64,000 nt of DNA from Methylobacterium sp. 10 (GCF_000519085.1 NZ_KI912577.1:1679331-1743330), one strand, 5' to 3'; shown: positions 37,743 to 48,497, counted from the stretch's first letter. Numbers and translations are program-made. Notes: a model not told the origin generated them from the sequence alone.

Positions 37743-39719
37743 TCACGCCGCCGCGTCGATGGCGGTGGAGGCGCGGCGGACCTTGCGGTCCATGCCGTCG
37801 AGGAAGGCGTGGGCGTCCTCCTTGCGCTCGAACACGTGCGGGGCGAGGCCGCGATTGTTCAAGGCCTCCTCCATCTTGAGGCGCAGGAAGGCGCTCGTCG
37901 CGTAGCGTGTGGTGGTGAGGTAATAGTTCGCCGAGAGGTATTGGATCATGCTCGCGTAATCGTCGTACAGGTTCTCGTTGATCCGGAACCCGTCGTGGTT
38001 GACCACCGAGTTGACCCGCTGGCCGGCCTTCTTGCAGGCATCGACCAGGACCTTGCGCAGGTCGTCGATGTCGCTCTTGATGCGGGCGTGCCAGCCTTCG
38101 AGGTTGAGGAACAGGATGTTGCGCTCGGCGTCGTAGCTGACCCGTTCTGGCAGGTTGAGGTTGAGGAGGTCCGAGAGGAGCTCCATCGGCTCGTCCCGGA
38201 ACAGGCGCGGGTCCATCTGCGCCGGGTGCTTGATGATCGGCGTGAAGCCCATATGGGGCAGGATATCGCGCTCGATATCGATGCCGGGTGCTACCTCGAT
38301 GAGTTCGAGCCCCTCGTCCGTGAGCTGGAAGACGCAACGCTCGGTGACGTAGATCACCGGCTGCGAGCGCTTCTGTGCATAGGGGCCGCTGAAGGTGATC
38401 TGCTCCACCTGCGGCAGGAACTTCTGAGAGCGTCCCTCGGTGACGATCTTGAGTTTGCCGTCCTCGATCGTGGTCTCCAGGCCCCCCACGGTGAAGGTGC
38501 CGGCAAAGACCACCGAGCGCGCGTTCTGGCTGATGTTGATGAATCCGCCGCAACCGTTGAGCTTGCCGCCGAACGCGCTGGTGTTGACGTTTCCGTGCTG
38601 GTCGCACTCGGCCATGCCGAGGCAGGTCATGTCGAGGCCGCCGCCATCGTAGAAATCGAACATCTGGTTCTGGTCGATGACGCAATCGGCATTCGTCGCC
38701 GCGCCGAAGCTCGACCCGGACGCGAGCACGCCGCCCACCGCGCCGGCTTCCGTGGTGAGGGTGATGTAGGGTGTCACCTTCTCCTCGTTGGCCACGGCCG
38801 AGATGCCTTCGGGCGCGCCGACGCCGAGATTGACCACGCCGTTGGGCGGCAATTCGAAGGCCGCGCGCCGGGCGATGATCTTGCGTGCGTCGAGCTTCAT
38901 CTTCTTCATGCCGCTCACAGGCACGCGGATCTGGCCGGCGAGCGCGGCATCGTGCTGCACGCCGTAATTCATGCGGTGCATCTCGGGCTCGGCCAGGACC
39001 ACACAATCCACCAAGATGCCCGGAACGCGCACGTCCTTCGGCAGGAGGAAGCCGTCGTCGACGATGCGCTCCACCTGCGCGATGACGATGCCGCCGTTGT
39101 TGCGAGCGGCCATGGCCTGAGCGAGGCAATCGAGGGTCAGGGCCTCCTTCTCGAAGGAGATGTTACCGGCCGGATCCGCCGAGGTGCCGCGGATGAAGGC
39201 GACGTCGATCTTGGTGGCGGTGTAGAACAGCCACTCCTCGCCATCGACCTCCACGAGCTTGACGATCTCGTCCGTCGTCACCTCGTTGACGCGGGCGCCG
39301 CCGTGGCGCGGATCGACATAAGTATGCAGGCCGACCTTGGAGAACAGGCCGGGCTGGCCGGCGGCGCAGGCGCGGTAGAGCTGCGAGATCACGCCCTGAG
39401 GCAGGTTGTAGCCGACGATCTTGTTGTCCTGGGCGGCCTTGGCCACCTTCGGCATGCGCCCGAAATTCGCGGCGATGACGCGCTTCAACAGGCCCTCGTG
39501 ATGAAGCCGCCCGGTGCCGAGGCCTTTGCTGTCGCCGGCGCCGGCGGTCATGATCAGGGTGAGGCCGCGTGGGGCGCCCGTGTCGACGAAGCGCTTCTCA
39601 AGAGCGGCATGAAGCGCCTCAGGGATGCAGCTCTGCACGAACCCAGTGGTGGTGACGACGTCGTCATGCCGGATGAGGGCGATCGCCTCCTCGGCCGTGA
39701 TCACCTTATTTTTCTTCAT
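37743..39719 (-). CDS. Acyl-CoA:acetate/3-ketoacid CoA-transferase with C-terminal extension
   Basis: A 658-residue family I CoA-transferase carrying both the alpha-like and beta-like halves in one chain. The first half has GAGDSKGLGTGRL and GTSADPAGNISFEKEAL. The second has VNLGVGAPEGIS and TTEAGAVGG, whose Glu324 is the expected catalytic glutamate that forms the acyl/CoA thioester intermediate. Single-chain members (YdiF, propionate CoA-transferase) are usually about 520-530 residues. The extra 120 residues (after about 535, from LLNLNLPERVSY) have no recognisable motif and appear helical. It probably exchanges CoA between acetate, propionate or acetoacetate. Confidence 0.93.
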   Translation of the reverse strand: MKKNKVITAEEAIALIRHDDVVTTTGFVQSCIPEALHAALEKRFVDTGAPRGLTLIMTAGAGDSKGLGTGRLHHEGLLKRVIAANFGRMPKVAKAAQDNKIVGYNLPQGVISQLYRACAAGQPGLFSKVGLHTYVDPRHGGARVNEVTTDEIVKLVEVDGEEWLFYTATKIDVAFIRGTSADPAGNISFEKEALTLDCLAQAMAARNNGGIVIAQVERIVDDGFLLPKDVRVPGILVDCVVLAEPEMHRMNYGVQHDAALAGQIRVPVSGMKKMKLDARKIIARRAAFELPPNGVVNLGVGAPEGISAVANEEKVTPYITLTTEAGAVGGVLASGSSFGAATNADCVIDQNQMFDFYDGGGLDMTCLGMAECDQHGNVNTSAFGGKLNGCGGFINISQNARSVVFAGTFTVGGLETTIEDGKLKIVTEGRSQKFLPQVEQITFSGPYAQKRSQPVIYVTERCVFQLTDEGLELIEVAPGIDIERDILPHMGFTPIIKHPAQMDPRLFRDEPMELLSDLLNLNLPERVSYDAERNILFLNLEGWHARIKSDIDDLRKVLVDACKKAGQRVNSVVNHDGFRINENLYDDYASMIQYLSANYYLTTTRYATSAFLRLKMEEALNNRGLAPHVFERKEDAHAFLDGMDRKVRRASTAIDAAA

Positions 39720-40229
39720 CGACCGGTCTGTCCTCGGAGCGCCTGCCGCGTCCCAACCCTAACACAAGTGATATCTTGCATAGTTTCGCGAGTGCGGAAG
39801 TCTTGTTTGGCGCGGACACCGTAAAGATGCGGTCCAGTTTCCGCAAGGGTCTGGTCTAGGGGCAGTAGCGACGCGAACGTCTTGCTGCACTGCAGCGGAT
39901 TGCTGGGTTCTCGCGCCCCGGTATGCAGCCTTTCCGGTGGTTCGCGAGGATTCCGCGCAATGGTCCCCTCTTACTTCGGCGGCCTGAAGACTTTTGCGGT
40001 GCGGGAAAGTCGACAGTATTCTACATTCTGAGTTCCACCGCTGCTGGCTGTTGTGCGCCGGTCTCCATTCCCGGTACTCCGTCGATGTCGCGAGATCGGA
40101 TGCGGTTCGTTGCCGATCGATGGTGTTCACGCCAGGTTGCCTTGCCATCGAACCGCCCGGTGACGCAGGCTCATCCGGACGGTGCCGTCATGCGGCCGTC
40201 GATCCCATAACCGGAACCTCGAACCCTCC
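39720..40229. other. Intergenic region, no feature recognised
   Basis: 510 bases between the divergent CoA-transferase and bestrophin genes. Only short overlapping frames with atypical composition are present. No RNA gene, repeat or clear promoter was recognised. It must hold both promoters. Confidence 0.4.
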
Positions 40230-41150
40230 ATGATCGTCCGTTCGCGTCCCAACCTGATGGCCGTGCTGTTCACGCTTCAGGGCTCGATCCTGCCGAGGGT
40301 GGCGCTGAAGGTGAGCTTCATCACCGCGGCGGCCATCGGGGTCGTCGCGGTGGAACGGGCTTGGCCCCATCCCTTTCCGATGAGTGCCGGTATCGGCCCC
40401 TTCACCCTGGTCGGGTTGGCGCTGTCCATCTTCCTGAGCTTCCGCAACGGAGCCTGCTACGACCGCTGGTGGGAGGCGCGCAAAGCCTGGGGAACACTGA
40501 TCCTCGAAGCGCGCTCCTTCGCCCGGCTCCTGGCGGCGCTCCTCCCCGAGGAGCGGCACGACACGCTGCGAAGCCGCACGATGAAACGCGTCATGGCCTT
40601 CGCCAAGGCTCTCCATGCGCAGATGCGGCGCGAGGACGAGGTTGCGGCCGCCACGCCCTGGCTGTCCGAGGCGGAGGCCGCGCCCCTTCGCGACCGCCCG
40701 AGCGTGGCCGACTCCGTGCTCGTGCACCTCACGGCCGATCTCGGCCGGACGCAGCGGGCGGGGGACCTGACCGATATCCAGTTCGGCCTGCTGGAGCAGA
40801 AGATCGCGGCCCTCGGTCAGGTCCAGATCGTGTGCGAGCGCATCCAGAGCACGCCGCTCCCCTTCGCCTACACCCTGCTTCTGTACCGCACGGCCTGGAT
40901 CTACTGTCTGCTCCTGCCCTTCGGGCTCGCGGGCACCCTGGGCTGGGTGACGCCGCTCGTGACGGCGCTCGTCGCCTATACCTTCTTCGGCCTCGATGCC
41001 CTGGGGGACGAGTTGGAGGATCCGTTCGGCACCGAGCCCAACGATTTGCCCCTCGATGCCCTCGTCCGCGTGGTGGAGGGGATCGTTCTCGACGCTCTCG
41101 GTGAGCCCATGCCGCCACCCCTCGCCCCGGAGGGCTTCCTCCTGCGCTGA
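40230..41150 (+). CDS. Bestrophin family anion channel (UPF0187)
   Basis: A 306-residue inner-membrane protein of the bestrophin family, which forms pentameric chloride or cation channels. Hydrophobic segments are at about 25-45, 52-72, 220-240 and 243-262. The family FRNGACYDRWWEARKAWG segment near residue 75 and DPFGTEPNDLPLD near the C-terminus (the calcium-clasp-like acidic region, with the diagnostic DPFG) are clear. ATG 40230 is chosen because the conserved N-terminus IVRSRPNLMAVLF follows it. It converges on the asparaginase gene with 22 bases between stops. Confidence 0.93.
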   Translation: MIVRSRPNLMAVLFTLQGSILPRVALKVSFITAAAIGVVAVERAWPHPFPMSAGIGPFTLVGLALSIFLSFRNGACYDRWWEARKAWGTLILEARSFARLLAALLPEERHDTLRSRTMKRVMAFAKALHAQMRREDEVAAATPWLSEAEAAPLRDRPSVADSVLVHLTADLGRTQRAGDLTDIQFGLLEQKIAALGQVQIVCERIQSTPLPFAYTLLLYRTAWIYCLLLPFGLAGTLGWVTPLVTALVAYTFFGLDALGDELEDPFGTEPNDLPLDALVRVVEGIVLDALGEPMPPPLAPEGFLLR

Positions 41151-41172
41151 GGCGGCGGTCGGGGCGATCCGC

Positions 41173-42696
<1,524 letters not shown>

Positions 42697-43164
42697 ATGG
42701 TCGACGCTCCGGAGCAGCAGGTGAGTTCCACCACGGACCCGCTGCTGCTCGACAATCAGCTCTGCTACGCGCTCTATGCCGCCGCTCACCGGATCACCCG
42801 GTCGTACCGCCCCATGCTGGAGCGGATGGGACTGACCTATCCGCAATATCTGGTCCTCCTCGTCCTGTGGGAGACCGATGGCGTGACGGTGTCGGATATT
42901 GGCCGCCGCCTGAGACTTGATTCCGGCACGCTGACTCCGGTTCTGAAGCGGCTCGAGACGGCCGGTTTCCTGGTCCGCAGCCGACGGCTGAGTGACGAGC
43001 GCGAGGTCGAGATTCAGCTCACCCCGCATGGCCGCGACCTTCGCGCCGAGGCCCGCCTCGTGCGGGAATCCGTGATGTGCCAGCTCAACATGTCGGAGCC
43101 GGAGGTCCAGGCCATGCGCGCCGACCTCAATGCCCTGATCGAGAACCTGAGTGCCGCTGGCTGA
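42697..43164 (+). CDS. ohrR: MarR-family regulator, OhrR type (two-cysteine)
   Basis: A 155-residue repressor sensing organic hydroperoxides. The signature [12 protein letters not shown] carries the sensor Cys23, and a second Cys128 (ESVMCQLNM) stands at the position of the resolving cysteine of the two-Cys OhrR subgroup described in Xanthomonas. The winged helix is [21 protein letters not shown]. Tyr residues that hydrogen-bond the sensor Cys are kept in SYRPM and TYPQYL. ATG 42697 is preferred; GTG 42691 is possible. The usual partner ohr is missing from this window, so its target may be elsewhere or further operators exist. Confidence 0.93.
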   Translation: MVDAPEQQVSSTTDPLLLDNQLCYALYAAAHRITRSYRPMLERMGLTYPQYLVLLVLWETDGVTVSDIGRRLRLDSGTLTPVLKRLETAGFLVRSRRLSDEREVEIQLTPHGRDLRAEARLVRESVMCQLNMSEPEVQAMRADLNALIENLSAAG

Positions 43165-43573
43165 ACCCCTCCCGGCATCGCCGTGTGGAGAATGACCCCG
43201 CCGGTGCCGGTTGTGGTCGTGGTGTCACATGCGCGTCGTAGGGACCGAGGGGCTCTACTCTGGCAAGGCGCGACGCCGTTTTAGTTTGCCGGGTAAATTT
43301 TGCCTTGAGGGCGATCTTCTTTTTCCGCTAGAGCCAATCCGTGTCCGACGCGTCGAAGCCTGTCTCGGCTGTTCCATCCTTTCCATCCTCGCGTACCCGT
43401 CCTCGCGTGACAGATAAGGAGCGTCCGATGATCCGGAGCTCGATGGTCCTCGTATCGATCGCCGATGCGATGAAACCGCCCGCCTCGTCGCGGAGGCGTA
43501 CAAGGTCCCGTCTCGAACCTCGCTGTCGGCCTCGGCCCGTCGAACCCGGACGGCGGCGGGGCGTTCACCTGCC
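43165..43573. other. Intergenic region, no feature recognised
   Basis: About 410 bases between ohrR and the NUDIX gene. A 49-codon Arg-rich frame at 43428-43577 has a good ribosome binding site and overlaps the NUDIX start, but its composition is not protein-like, so it is not annotated. No RNA gene or repeat was seen. Confidence 0.35.
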
Positions 43574-44062
43574 ATGACTTCAGTCCAGTTGGAGAGTGAG
43601 GCAGAGCCTCGACGCCAGGTCGGTGCCTTGCCGTTCCGGCGCCTGCCGGATGGCGGGTTCAAGATTCTCCTGATCACCTCGCGTGAGAGTCGCCGTTGGG
43701 TGATCCCGAAGGGCTGGCCGATGAAGGGGCGCAAGCCCTTCGAGGCCGCTGCCCGGGAAGCCTATGAGGAGGCCGGTCTCCTGGGCGAGATCGGCAAGAG
43801 GCCGCTCGGCTTCTATCTCTACGAGAAGCGCCTGAAGAGCCGTGATTTCGTCCTTTGCCAAGTCAAGGTGTTCCCCCTGGAGGTGCGCAAGCAACTCAAG
43901 CACTGGCCTGAGCGGAACGAGCGCGAGGATCGCTGGTTCTCTCCGTCTGATGCGGCGGAAGCCGTGGCCGAATCCGGCTTGGCGGGCATCATACGAGCCG
44001 CCTGCAAGAGGGAAACCGGGCTGCTCGTTTCAAACGGATTGCTCAAAGGTGGCGAGAAGTGA
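43574..44062 (+). CDS. NUDIX hydrolase
   Basis: A 162-residue NUDIX protein, probably acting on a nucleoside-diphosphate-linked compound or diphosphoinositol polyphosphate. The box is GWPMKGRKPFEAAAREAYEE followed by AGL. The metal-binding REAYEEAG helix is intact, but the first Glu of the canonical Gx5Ex7REUxEExGU is replaced by Arg, a variant seen in short alphaproteobacterial NUDIX proteins. The preceding ESRRWVIPKGW segment is typical of the diphosphoinositol-polyphosphate-like branch. The ATG at 43574 is the only good start. Confidence 0.85.
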   Translation: MTSVQLESEAEPRRQVGALPFRRLPDGGFKILLITSRESRRWVIPKGWPMKGRKPFEAAAREAYEEAGLLGEIGKRPLGFYLYEKRLKSRDFVLCQVKVFPLEVRKQLKHWPERNEREDRWFSPSDAAEAVAESGLAGIIRAACKRETGLLVSNGLLKGGEK

Positions 44063-44121
44063 TTGCCAAGCCGCTTTCGATCCGCTAACTCCCCGCTCGT
44101 CCCGACACGTCGCGACGATCG

Positions 44122-44196
44122 GCTGCTGTAGCTCAGTGGTAGAGCACCTCATTGGTAATGAGGAGGTCGACAGTTCAATCCTGTCCAGCAGCACCA
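44122..44196 (+). tRNA. tRNA-Thr (anticodon GGT)
   Basis: A 75-base cloverleaf with the 3' CCA encoded. The acceptor arm GCTGCTG/CAGCAGC, D arm GCTC/GAGC, anticodon stem CCTCA/TGAGG around TTGGTAA (anticodon GGT, reading ACC and ACU) and T arm GACAG/CTGTC are all perfect. It lies between the NUDIX gene and the IS3 element. No second copy of its 3' end was found nearby, so there is no sign of an integrated island using it. Confidence 0.95.
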
Positions 44197-44511
44197 TTCC
44201 ACTTCAGGCACTCAGCGCAATCCAGAAGCCACACTTTCGGCGCCGGAATTTTTTCGGGTGCAGCGGAGGGTGTACGCAGTCATGAGCGATAGCGACGATC
44301 ACGGCAGGACCGATCATAACGCGCCCTGCCGGTTTGAAGCGTCCGCCCTGTCCGGATTCCGGATGCCAGGCATTGGTCTTCGGTATCGTCGCAAAAGACT
44401 TGCTTCCGTCCTGATCCCATATCGTGGACGCAAACTGGCTTCCTCCTAAACGAATGTCCGTCGATACCGGTGTTCCGCGGGCCCCCCGTTGACATGCAGG
44501 CGCTTCAGAAG
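44197..44511. other. Intergenic region between tRNA-Thr and the IS element
   Basis: 315 bases with no recognised gene. The frames present are short and not protein-like. No integrase fragment or repeat of the tRNA 3' end is visible. Confidence 0.35.
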
Positions 44512-44537
44512 TGTCCGTCGTCAGACGATTTGGGACA
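44512..44537 (+). repeat. Terminal inverted repeat, orfB-side end
   Basis: A 26-base repeat that begins TGTCCG and ends GGGACA. Its reverse-complement partner is at 46020-46045, and the two agree at most positions, differing mainly in the middle. It lies 48 bases beyond the orfB stop. Confidence 0.85.
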
Positions 44538-44585
44538 TTCAGCGGTGTTCAGGAGCGGAGGCTCTGGTCCATCTGGGTTGAGAGG

Positions 44586-45586
44586 TTAAGCGGCCTGCGC
44601 GTGGTGGCGCAAGCGGCGATCCATGAGGGTCTGGCGCTTGATGCGTTCCCGCTCGGCCAGGATCCCTTCGCCGCGTCCGAAGCAGACGTCGGCGGGCGTG
44701 AGGTTGCTCAGGCTCTCATGGGCTCGGGCATGGTTGTAGTGTTCGACGAAGTCGGCAACCTGCGTCTCCAGCTCGCCGAGCAAGTAGGCGTGTTCGAGCA
44801 GGATGCGGTTCTTCAGCGTCTGATGCCAACGCTCGATCTTGCCCTGCGTTTGAGGATGGCATGGCGCACCGCGGATGTGGGTCATGCCCCGAATGCCGAG
44901 CCAGTCAGCCAGGTCGTTGGCGACATAGCTCGGCCCGTTGTCGGAGAGCAGGCGTGGCCGCTGCATCACCCGCGCCTGATCGAGCCCAGCCGCACCCAGC
45001 GCCAAGTCAAGCGTGGCGGTGACGTCGCTGGCCTGCATCGTCGGGCACAGCTTCCAGGCGACGATGTAGCGTGAGAAGTCGCTACGCGGTCCTTTGGTTC
45101 GTCCAATACGGTCGACAGGTAGTACCAGCCCCAACCAACGACCTTCAGGTAGGTGAAGTCCGTCTGCCAAAGCTGGTTGGGCGCGGTGGTCTTATCGCCG
45201 AACTCGTCGGCGGCCTTGATGACGATATAGGCCGGGCTGGTGATCAGGTCCTGAGACTTGAGCAACCGGTAGACGGTCGATTCCGAGACGAAGTAGCGGC
45301 GCTCGTCTGTGAAGCGCGCCGCCAGCTCACGCGGACTGAGTTCAGGCTGCTCCAGAGCCAGGGCAACGATCTGCTCGCGGATCTCCGCAGGTAGACGGTT
45401 CCAGACCCGGCTCGGCTGCGAAGGATGGTCATTCAACGCCTCGGGGCCGCCGCGCTGGTAGGCGTCGTACCAGCGGTAAAACGTCGAGCGCGTGATGCCG
45501 AGCTTGTCCAGGGTGGCCCGCACCGGCAGGTGGGATTGCTCGACCAGCCGGATGATCTCCAGCTTCTCGGGGGCCGGGTACCTCAT
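44586..45586 (-). pseudogene. IS3-family transposase OrfB, broken by a 20-base insertion
   Basis: The encoded DDE recombinase has all three catalytic residues: TDFTYLKV (first Asp), SDNGPSYVAND (second Asp) and GKIERWHQTL (Glu). They lie in two different reading frames. The frame from 45586 runs through YYLSTVLD and then into nonsense. The frame for SRYIVAWKLC continues to 44586. Removing 20 bases (45081-45100) restores YLSTVLDDFSRYIVAW, the normal family sequence. The insertion therefore inactivates the element by frameshift. The order is otherwise complete. Confidence 0.92.
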
Positions 45587-45960
45587 GCCTCGTCGCCCCC
45601 AGCCCCGCTCATGCTTTTTTTTTTAAGCAGACGGTTCTCCAGGACGAGATCGGCTACGACCTCCTTCAGCGCCCCCGCTTCGCGACGGAGATCCCGCACC
45701 TCATCCGTGGTGGCCGCACGAGCCGTGTCTCCCGACAGGCGCTTCTTACCAGCCTCCAGGAACTCCTTGGACCAGCCGTAATACATCGAGGCGGCGATCC
45801 CCTCACGTCGGCACAACTCGGCGATGCTGTCCTCGCCACGCAAGCCTTCCAGCACCACACGAATCTTCTCCTCGGACGAGAACTGCCCACGTGTGGCCCG
45901 ACGGATGTCCTTGATCACCGCTTCTGCCGGCTTCTTGGCCGGTCCGGATGTCTGCTTCAT
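45583..45960 (-). CDS. IS3-family transposase OrfA
   Basis: A 125-residue DNA-binding subunit. The helix-turn-helix SIAELCRREGIAASMYYGWS is near residues 46-66, and a leucine-zipper-like helix (DLRREAGALKEVVADLVLEN) lies near 88-110. OrfA binds the terminal repeats and joins OrfB through frameshifting. Its TGA overlaps the OrfB ATG (ATGA). It appears intact, but its OrfB partner is broken, so transposition by this copy would need a second copy in the genome. Confidence 0.92.
   Translation of the reverse strand: MKQTSGPAKKPAEAVIKDIRRATRGQFSSEEKIRVVLEGLRGEDSIAELCRREGIAASMYYGWSKEFLEAGKKRLSGDTARAATTDEVRDLRREAGALKEVVADLVLENRLLKKKSMSGAGGDEA
45615..45624 (-). other. Programmed -1 frameshift site (A10)
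   Basis: Ten consecutive A (minus strand) read CTT AAA AAA AAA AGC in the OrfA frame. Slipping back one base continues without a stop (KHERGWGRRG) into the OrfB frame, giving an OrfAB fusion. This is the usual IS3-family arrangement for making the full transposase. Confidence 0.75.
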
Positions 45961-46019
45961 CTTCGCTCCTTAGGGGCTACGATGAACCAGCCATCCTCCG
46001 TTCGTGAAGACCCTCAATC

Positions 46020-46045
46020 TGTCCCACAGGTGCTGACGTCGGACA
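46020..46045 (-). repeat. Terminal inverted repeat, orfA-side end
   Basis: The partner of the repeat at 44512-44537, read on the minus strand. It lies 60 bases upstream of the orfA start and probably includes part of the transposase promoter. Confidence 0.85.
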
Positions 46046-46594
46046 GCGGAATTCCACACGCGACGGCACGTTTGAGGAATCCGTGTCCCACGGCGCCGCA
46101 GCGGCGGCGTCGCATTGGTCGATTGCGGTCTCGTGCCTGGCCGATCGCCCCTCTCCGGCTTCGGCTCCCAACGGGCAGAGCCCGCTAAACGCATAAAGAA
46201 AAGCCAAGCACTTGAAATCGATCAGTCGCGTTCTGCTTCGCATTATCGACGGCTGGCTTTGGAGGGGACGTACGGGACCGTTGTGATGTCGGTCTCATGC
46301 CCTGTGGTGTACAACCCAAAGCATTGAGAAAATGCGAAAAGGCTGCATTGCACGTTTCTTGTCGAGAGACGGGCGGGCATGTGTCTCGTCGGCGCAACAC
46401 TCGAAAACCGGGGCACGTTGCGTTTGTCTGCGGAAGCGTCTTCGCAAGGGCGTGCTGGACCGATCGCTCTGGGCACCGCCTTGACGTTGTCGCGGCCGAG
46501 GCGATAGGGCTACGCCCCGTCGCGGTTGCCAGCCTGTAAAACCAAGGCTTGAGCGCGGGGCGCATGTGCGCGGCGGTGTCGCCGGTTTCTCGGC
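46046..46594. other. Intergenic region, no gene recognised
   Basis: About 550 bases between the IS element and the next gene. Short frames only; no homology recognised. Some of it may be DNA brought or scrambled by the IS insertion. No RNA gene was recognised. Confidence 0.35.
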
Positions 46595-47284
46595 ATGGCG
46601 GCTTCAGACACGGGAGCGGCAGCGCGAACGATCGAGGAAGCGATCCGCGGCGCGGCGCCCCAGATCGATCGAGAGGTTTTCATTGTGAGCTTTGAGCCGG
46701 ATCACAAGGCATTGGCGATTCCCGGTCCCGACGTGGCCGACGCGCGACCGTCGGCCGATGCGGAGTCCATCATTGCCGCCCTGGAGAGGGCGGCTGTCTC
46801 AGCCTCTGAGTCCCCACCCTCGCGCAAGATGGTGGATATGGCCAAGCGCCTCATCGTCGAGTTGCGTGCCGCGTGCCGGGAGCGGACGGACGCCAAGCCG
46901 ATGATGCTGCGCGGCCGTGCGGCGCTCAAGTCGGTTCAGGAGGCGTACCGGCCCGACGAGGCGGATGTGGCCGAGGATGCGGTGTCCGTCGAGCGCCGTG
47001 CCGTGAAGGCCGAGGCGGCTCGCCGGCGCGTGGCCGAGCGTGAGGAGGTATTCGCCCAGAATGCCGAACGCATGCGCAAGATCGTGGGGGCGTTGTTGGC
47101 TGCCGCGAAGACCGAGGATCCCGGCCGTTTCACGGTCCAGGCCGGCCTGTGCCAGCAGATCTGGGACGAAATCGGCCCCGCCGGTCCGGAAGGGCCGGCC
47201 CTGCTCAAGGCCTATCGCAAGGCGTCGGCCGCGTTCTGGGCCAAGGCCGGTGTGCCGGAGCCCGGCCGGGCCGAACAATCCTGA
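46595..47284 (+). CDS. Hypothetical helical protein
   Basis: A 229-residue soluble protein I do not recognise. The first third is acidic (EPDHKALAIPGPDVADARPS). Residues 85-165 are highly charged Ala/Arg/Glu helices with a likely coiled coil (AVSVERRAVKAEAARRRVAEREEVFAQNAERMRK). The C-terminal part is moderately hydrophobic and helical. No signal peptide or membrane segment is visible. It converges on argB, with a perfect hairpin between them. Composition and codon use match the window, supporting a real gene. Confidence 0.65.
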   Translation: MAASDTGAAARTIEEAIRGAAPQIDREVFIVSFEPDHKALAIPGPDVADARPSADAESIIAALERAAVSASESPPSRKMVDMAKRLIVELRAACRERTDAKPMMLRGRAALKSVQEAYRPDEADVAEDAVSVERRAVKAEAARRRVAEREEVFAQNAERMRKIVGALLAAAKTEDPGRFTVQAGLCQQIWDEIGPAGPEGPALLKAYRKASAAFWAKAGVPEPGRAEQS

Positions 47285-47319
47285 CGTCCTCCGGTCCTGA
47301 CCGGGCTCGATGATGTCGT

Positions 47320-47350
47320 GCCCCGGGATGTAAACGATCCATCCCGGGGC
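47320..47350. terminator. Bidirectional terminator between hypothetical gene and argB
   Basis: GCCCCGGGAT and ATCCCGGGGC form a perfect 10-bp stem around an 11-base loop, 35 bases past the hypothetical gene's stop and 8 bases from the argB end. TT follows on the plus strand. The position between convergent genes supports termination for both. Confidence 0.6.
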
Positions 47351-47357
47351 TTCATGG

Positions 47358-48269
47358 TTACGTCCGGCGGATCAGCGTGCCCGCGCCGTGGTCGGTGAAG
47401 AGTTCCAGCAGCACCGCGTGGCTGACCTTGCCGTCGAGGATGACCACCGCCTCGACACCCTGTTCCAGCGCGTAGATGCAGGTCTCGATCTTCGGGATCA
47501 TCCCGCCCGTGATGGTGCCGTCGGCGATGAGGCGGCGGCAATCCTCGAGGGTCAGGTCGGTGATCAGCTTCTTGTCCTTGTCGAGTACGCCCGGCACGTC
47601 GGTGAGGAGCAGCAGGCGCTTGGCACGCAGCGCCCCGGCGATCGCCCCGGCGAAGGTGTCGGCATTGACGTTGTAGGTCTGCCCGTCGGCCCCGAAGGCA
47701 ACCGGGGCGAGGACCGGGATCAGCTCGGCTTTCAGCACCGCGTCGAGGACGCCGCGTTCCACGTGCTCGGGCTCGCCCACGAGACCGAGATCGATCTCTT
47801 GCTCGGTCTGGCTCTCCGGGTCGAGGACGGTGCGCGTCGCCTTGCGGGCGCGGACCATATTCCCGTCCTTGCCGCAGAGGCCGATGGCGCGGCCACCCTC
47901 GGCCGAGATCCAGCCGACGATCTGCTTGTTGATCGAGCCGGCGAGTACCATCTCGACCACCTCCACGGTGGCCTCGTCGGTGACGCGCAGGCCGCCACGG
48001 AACTCGGATTCGATGCCGAGCCGGCCGAGCATGCGCCCGATCTGCGGCCCGCCGCCATGGACGACGATGGGCTTCAGGCCGGATTGCTCGAGAAGCACGA
48101 TGTCTTCGGCGAAATCCTCCGCCGCCGCGCGGTCGCCCATGGCGTGGCCGCCATACTTGATGACGACGATCTCCTGGTCGTAGCGCTGCATGTGAGGGAG
48201 CGCCTGGACCAACACTTCAGCGCGCACATGCACGTTCGGCAAGGCGTCTTTTGCCAGAGATTCTTTCAT
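47358..48269 (-). CDS. argB: Acetylglutamate kinase
   Basis: A 303-residue enzyme that phosphorylates N-acetyl-L-glutamate with ATP, the second step of arginine synthesis, in the cytosol. It has KYGGHAMGD (phosphate-binding loop with catalytic Lys), [11 protein letters not shown] (acetylglutamate site) and the C-terminal [18 protein letters not shown], which belongs to the arginine-feedback-sensitive type. Length and motifs are normal. The gene stands alone here. ATG 48269 is a good start. Confidence 0.97.
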   Translation of the reverse strand: MKESLAKDALPNVHVRAEVLVQALPHMQRYDQEIVVIKYGGHAMGDRAAAEDFAEDIVLLEQSGLKPIVVHGGGPQIGRMLGRLGIESEFRGGLRVTDEATVEVVEMVLAGSINKQIVGWISAEGGRAIGLCGKDGNMVRARKATRTVLDPESQTEQEIDLGLVGEPEHVERGVLDAVLKAELIPVLAPVAFGADGQTYNVNADTFAGAIAGALRAKRLLLLTDVPGVLDKDKKLITDLTLEDCRRLIADGTITGGMIPKIETCIYALEQGVEAVVILDGKVSHAVLLELFTDHGAGTLIRRT

Positions 48270-48497
48270 CGTGAGGCACTGTCCTCGCTACGGCGCCGGA
48301 TCGGAATGCGCGACGACGCGCTTCTAGCGCAGCGATGTCGCACTGCGAAGCGCCCTAACCGCCAAAGCTCGGAAAAATGGTCCCGTCGTGAATGGCGGAT
48401 CGATGGTGAGAACGGCCAGCACCAAGGGGGAAGGGCATAACCATGCGTTAACCCTGTCCTGTGATCCTTTGGAAGATTGCACAGGACGCTCCCTCCG

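Larger units (their letters stand above)
44512..46045 (-). mobile_element. IS3-family insertion sequence, 1534 bp, inactivated
   Basis: The element is bounded by 26-base imperfect terminal inverted repeats, both beginning TGTCCG and ending GGGACA (44512-44537 and 46020-46045). It has the two-gene orfA/orfB arrangement with a -1 frameshift region. orfB is disrupted by a 20-base insertion. No target-site duplication is visible at the ends (AAG before, GCG after), which suggests an old insertion or rearranged flanks. The length is normal for IS3 elements. Confidence 0.9.

Noticed and set aside
43428..43577. A 49-codon frame with a good ribosome binding site overlapping the NUDIX start
   Set aside because: The predicted peptide is almost entirely Arg/Pro/Ser and not protein-like; composition suggests chance in GC-rich DNA.
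44122..44511. tRNA-Thr as an attachment site of an integrated island
   Set aside because: No direct repeat of the tRNA 3' end and no integrase were found; the neighbouring IS3 element moves by a different mechanism.
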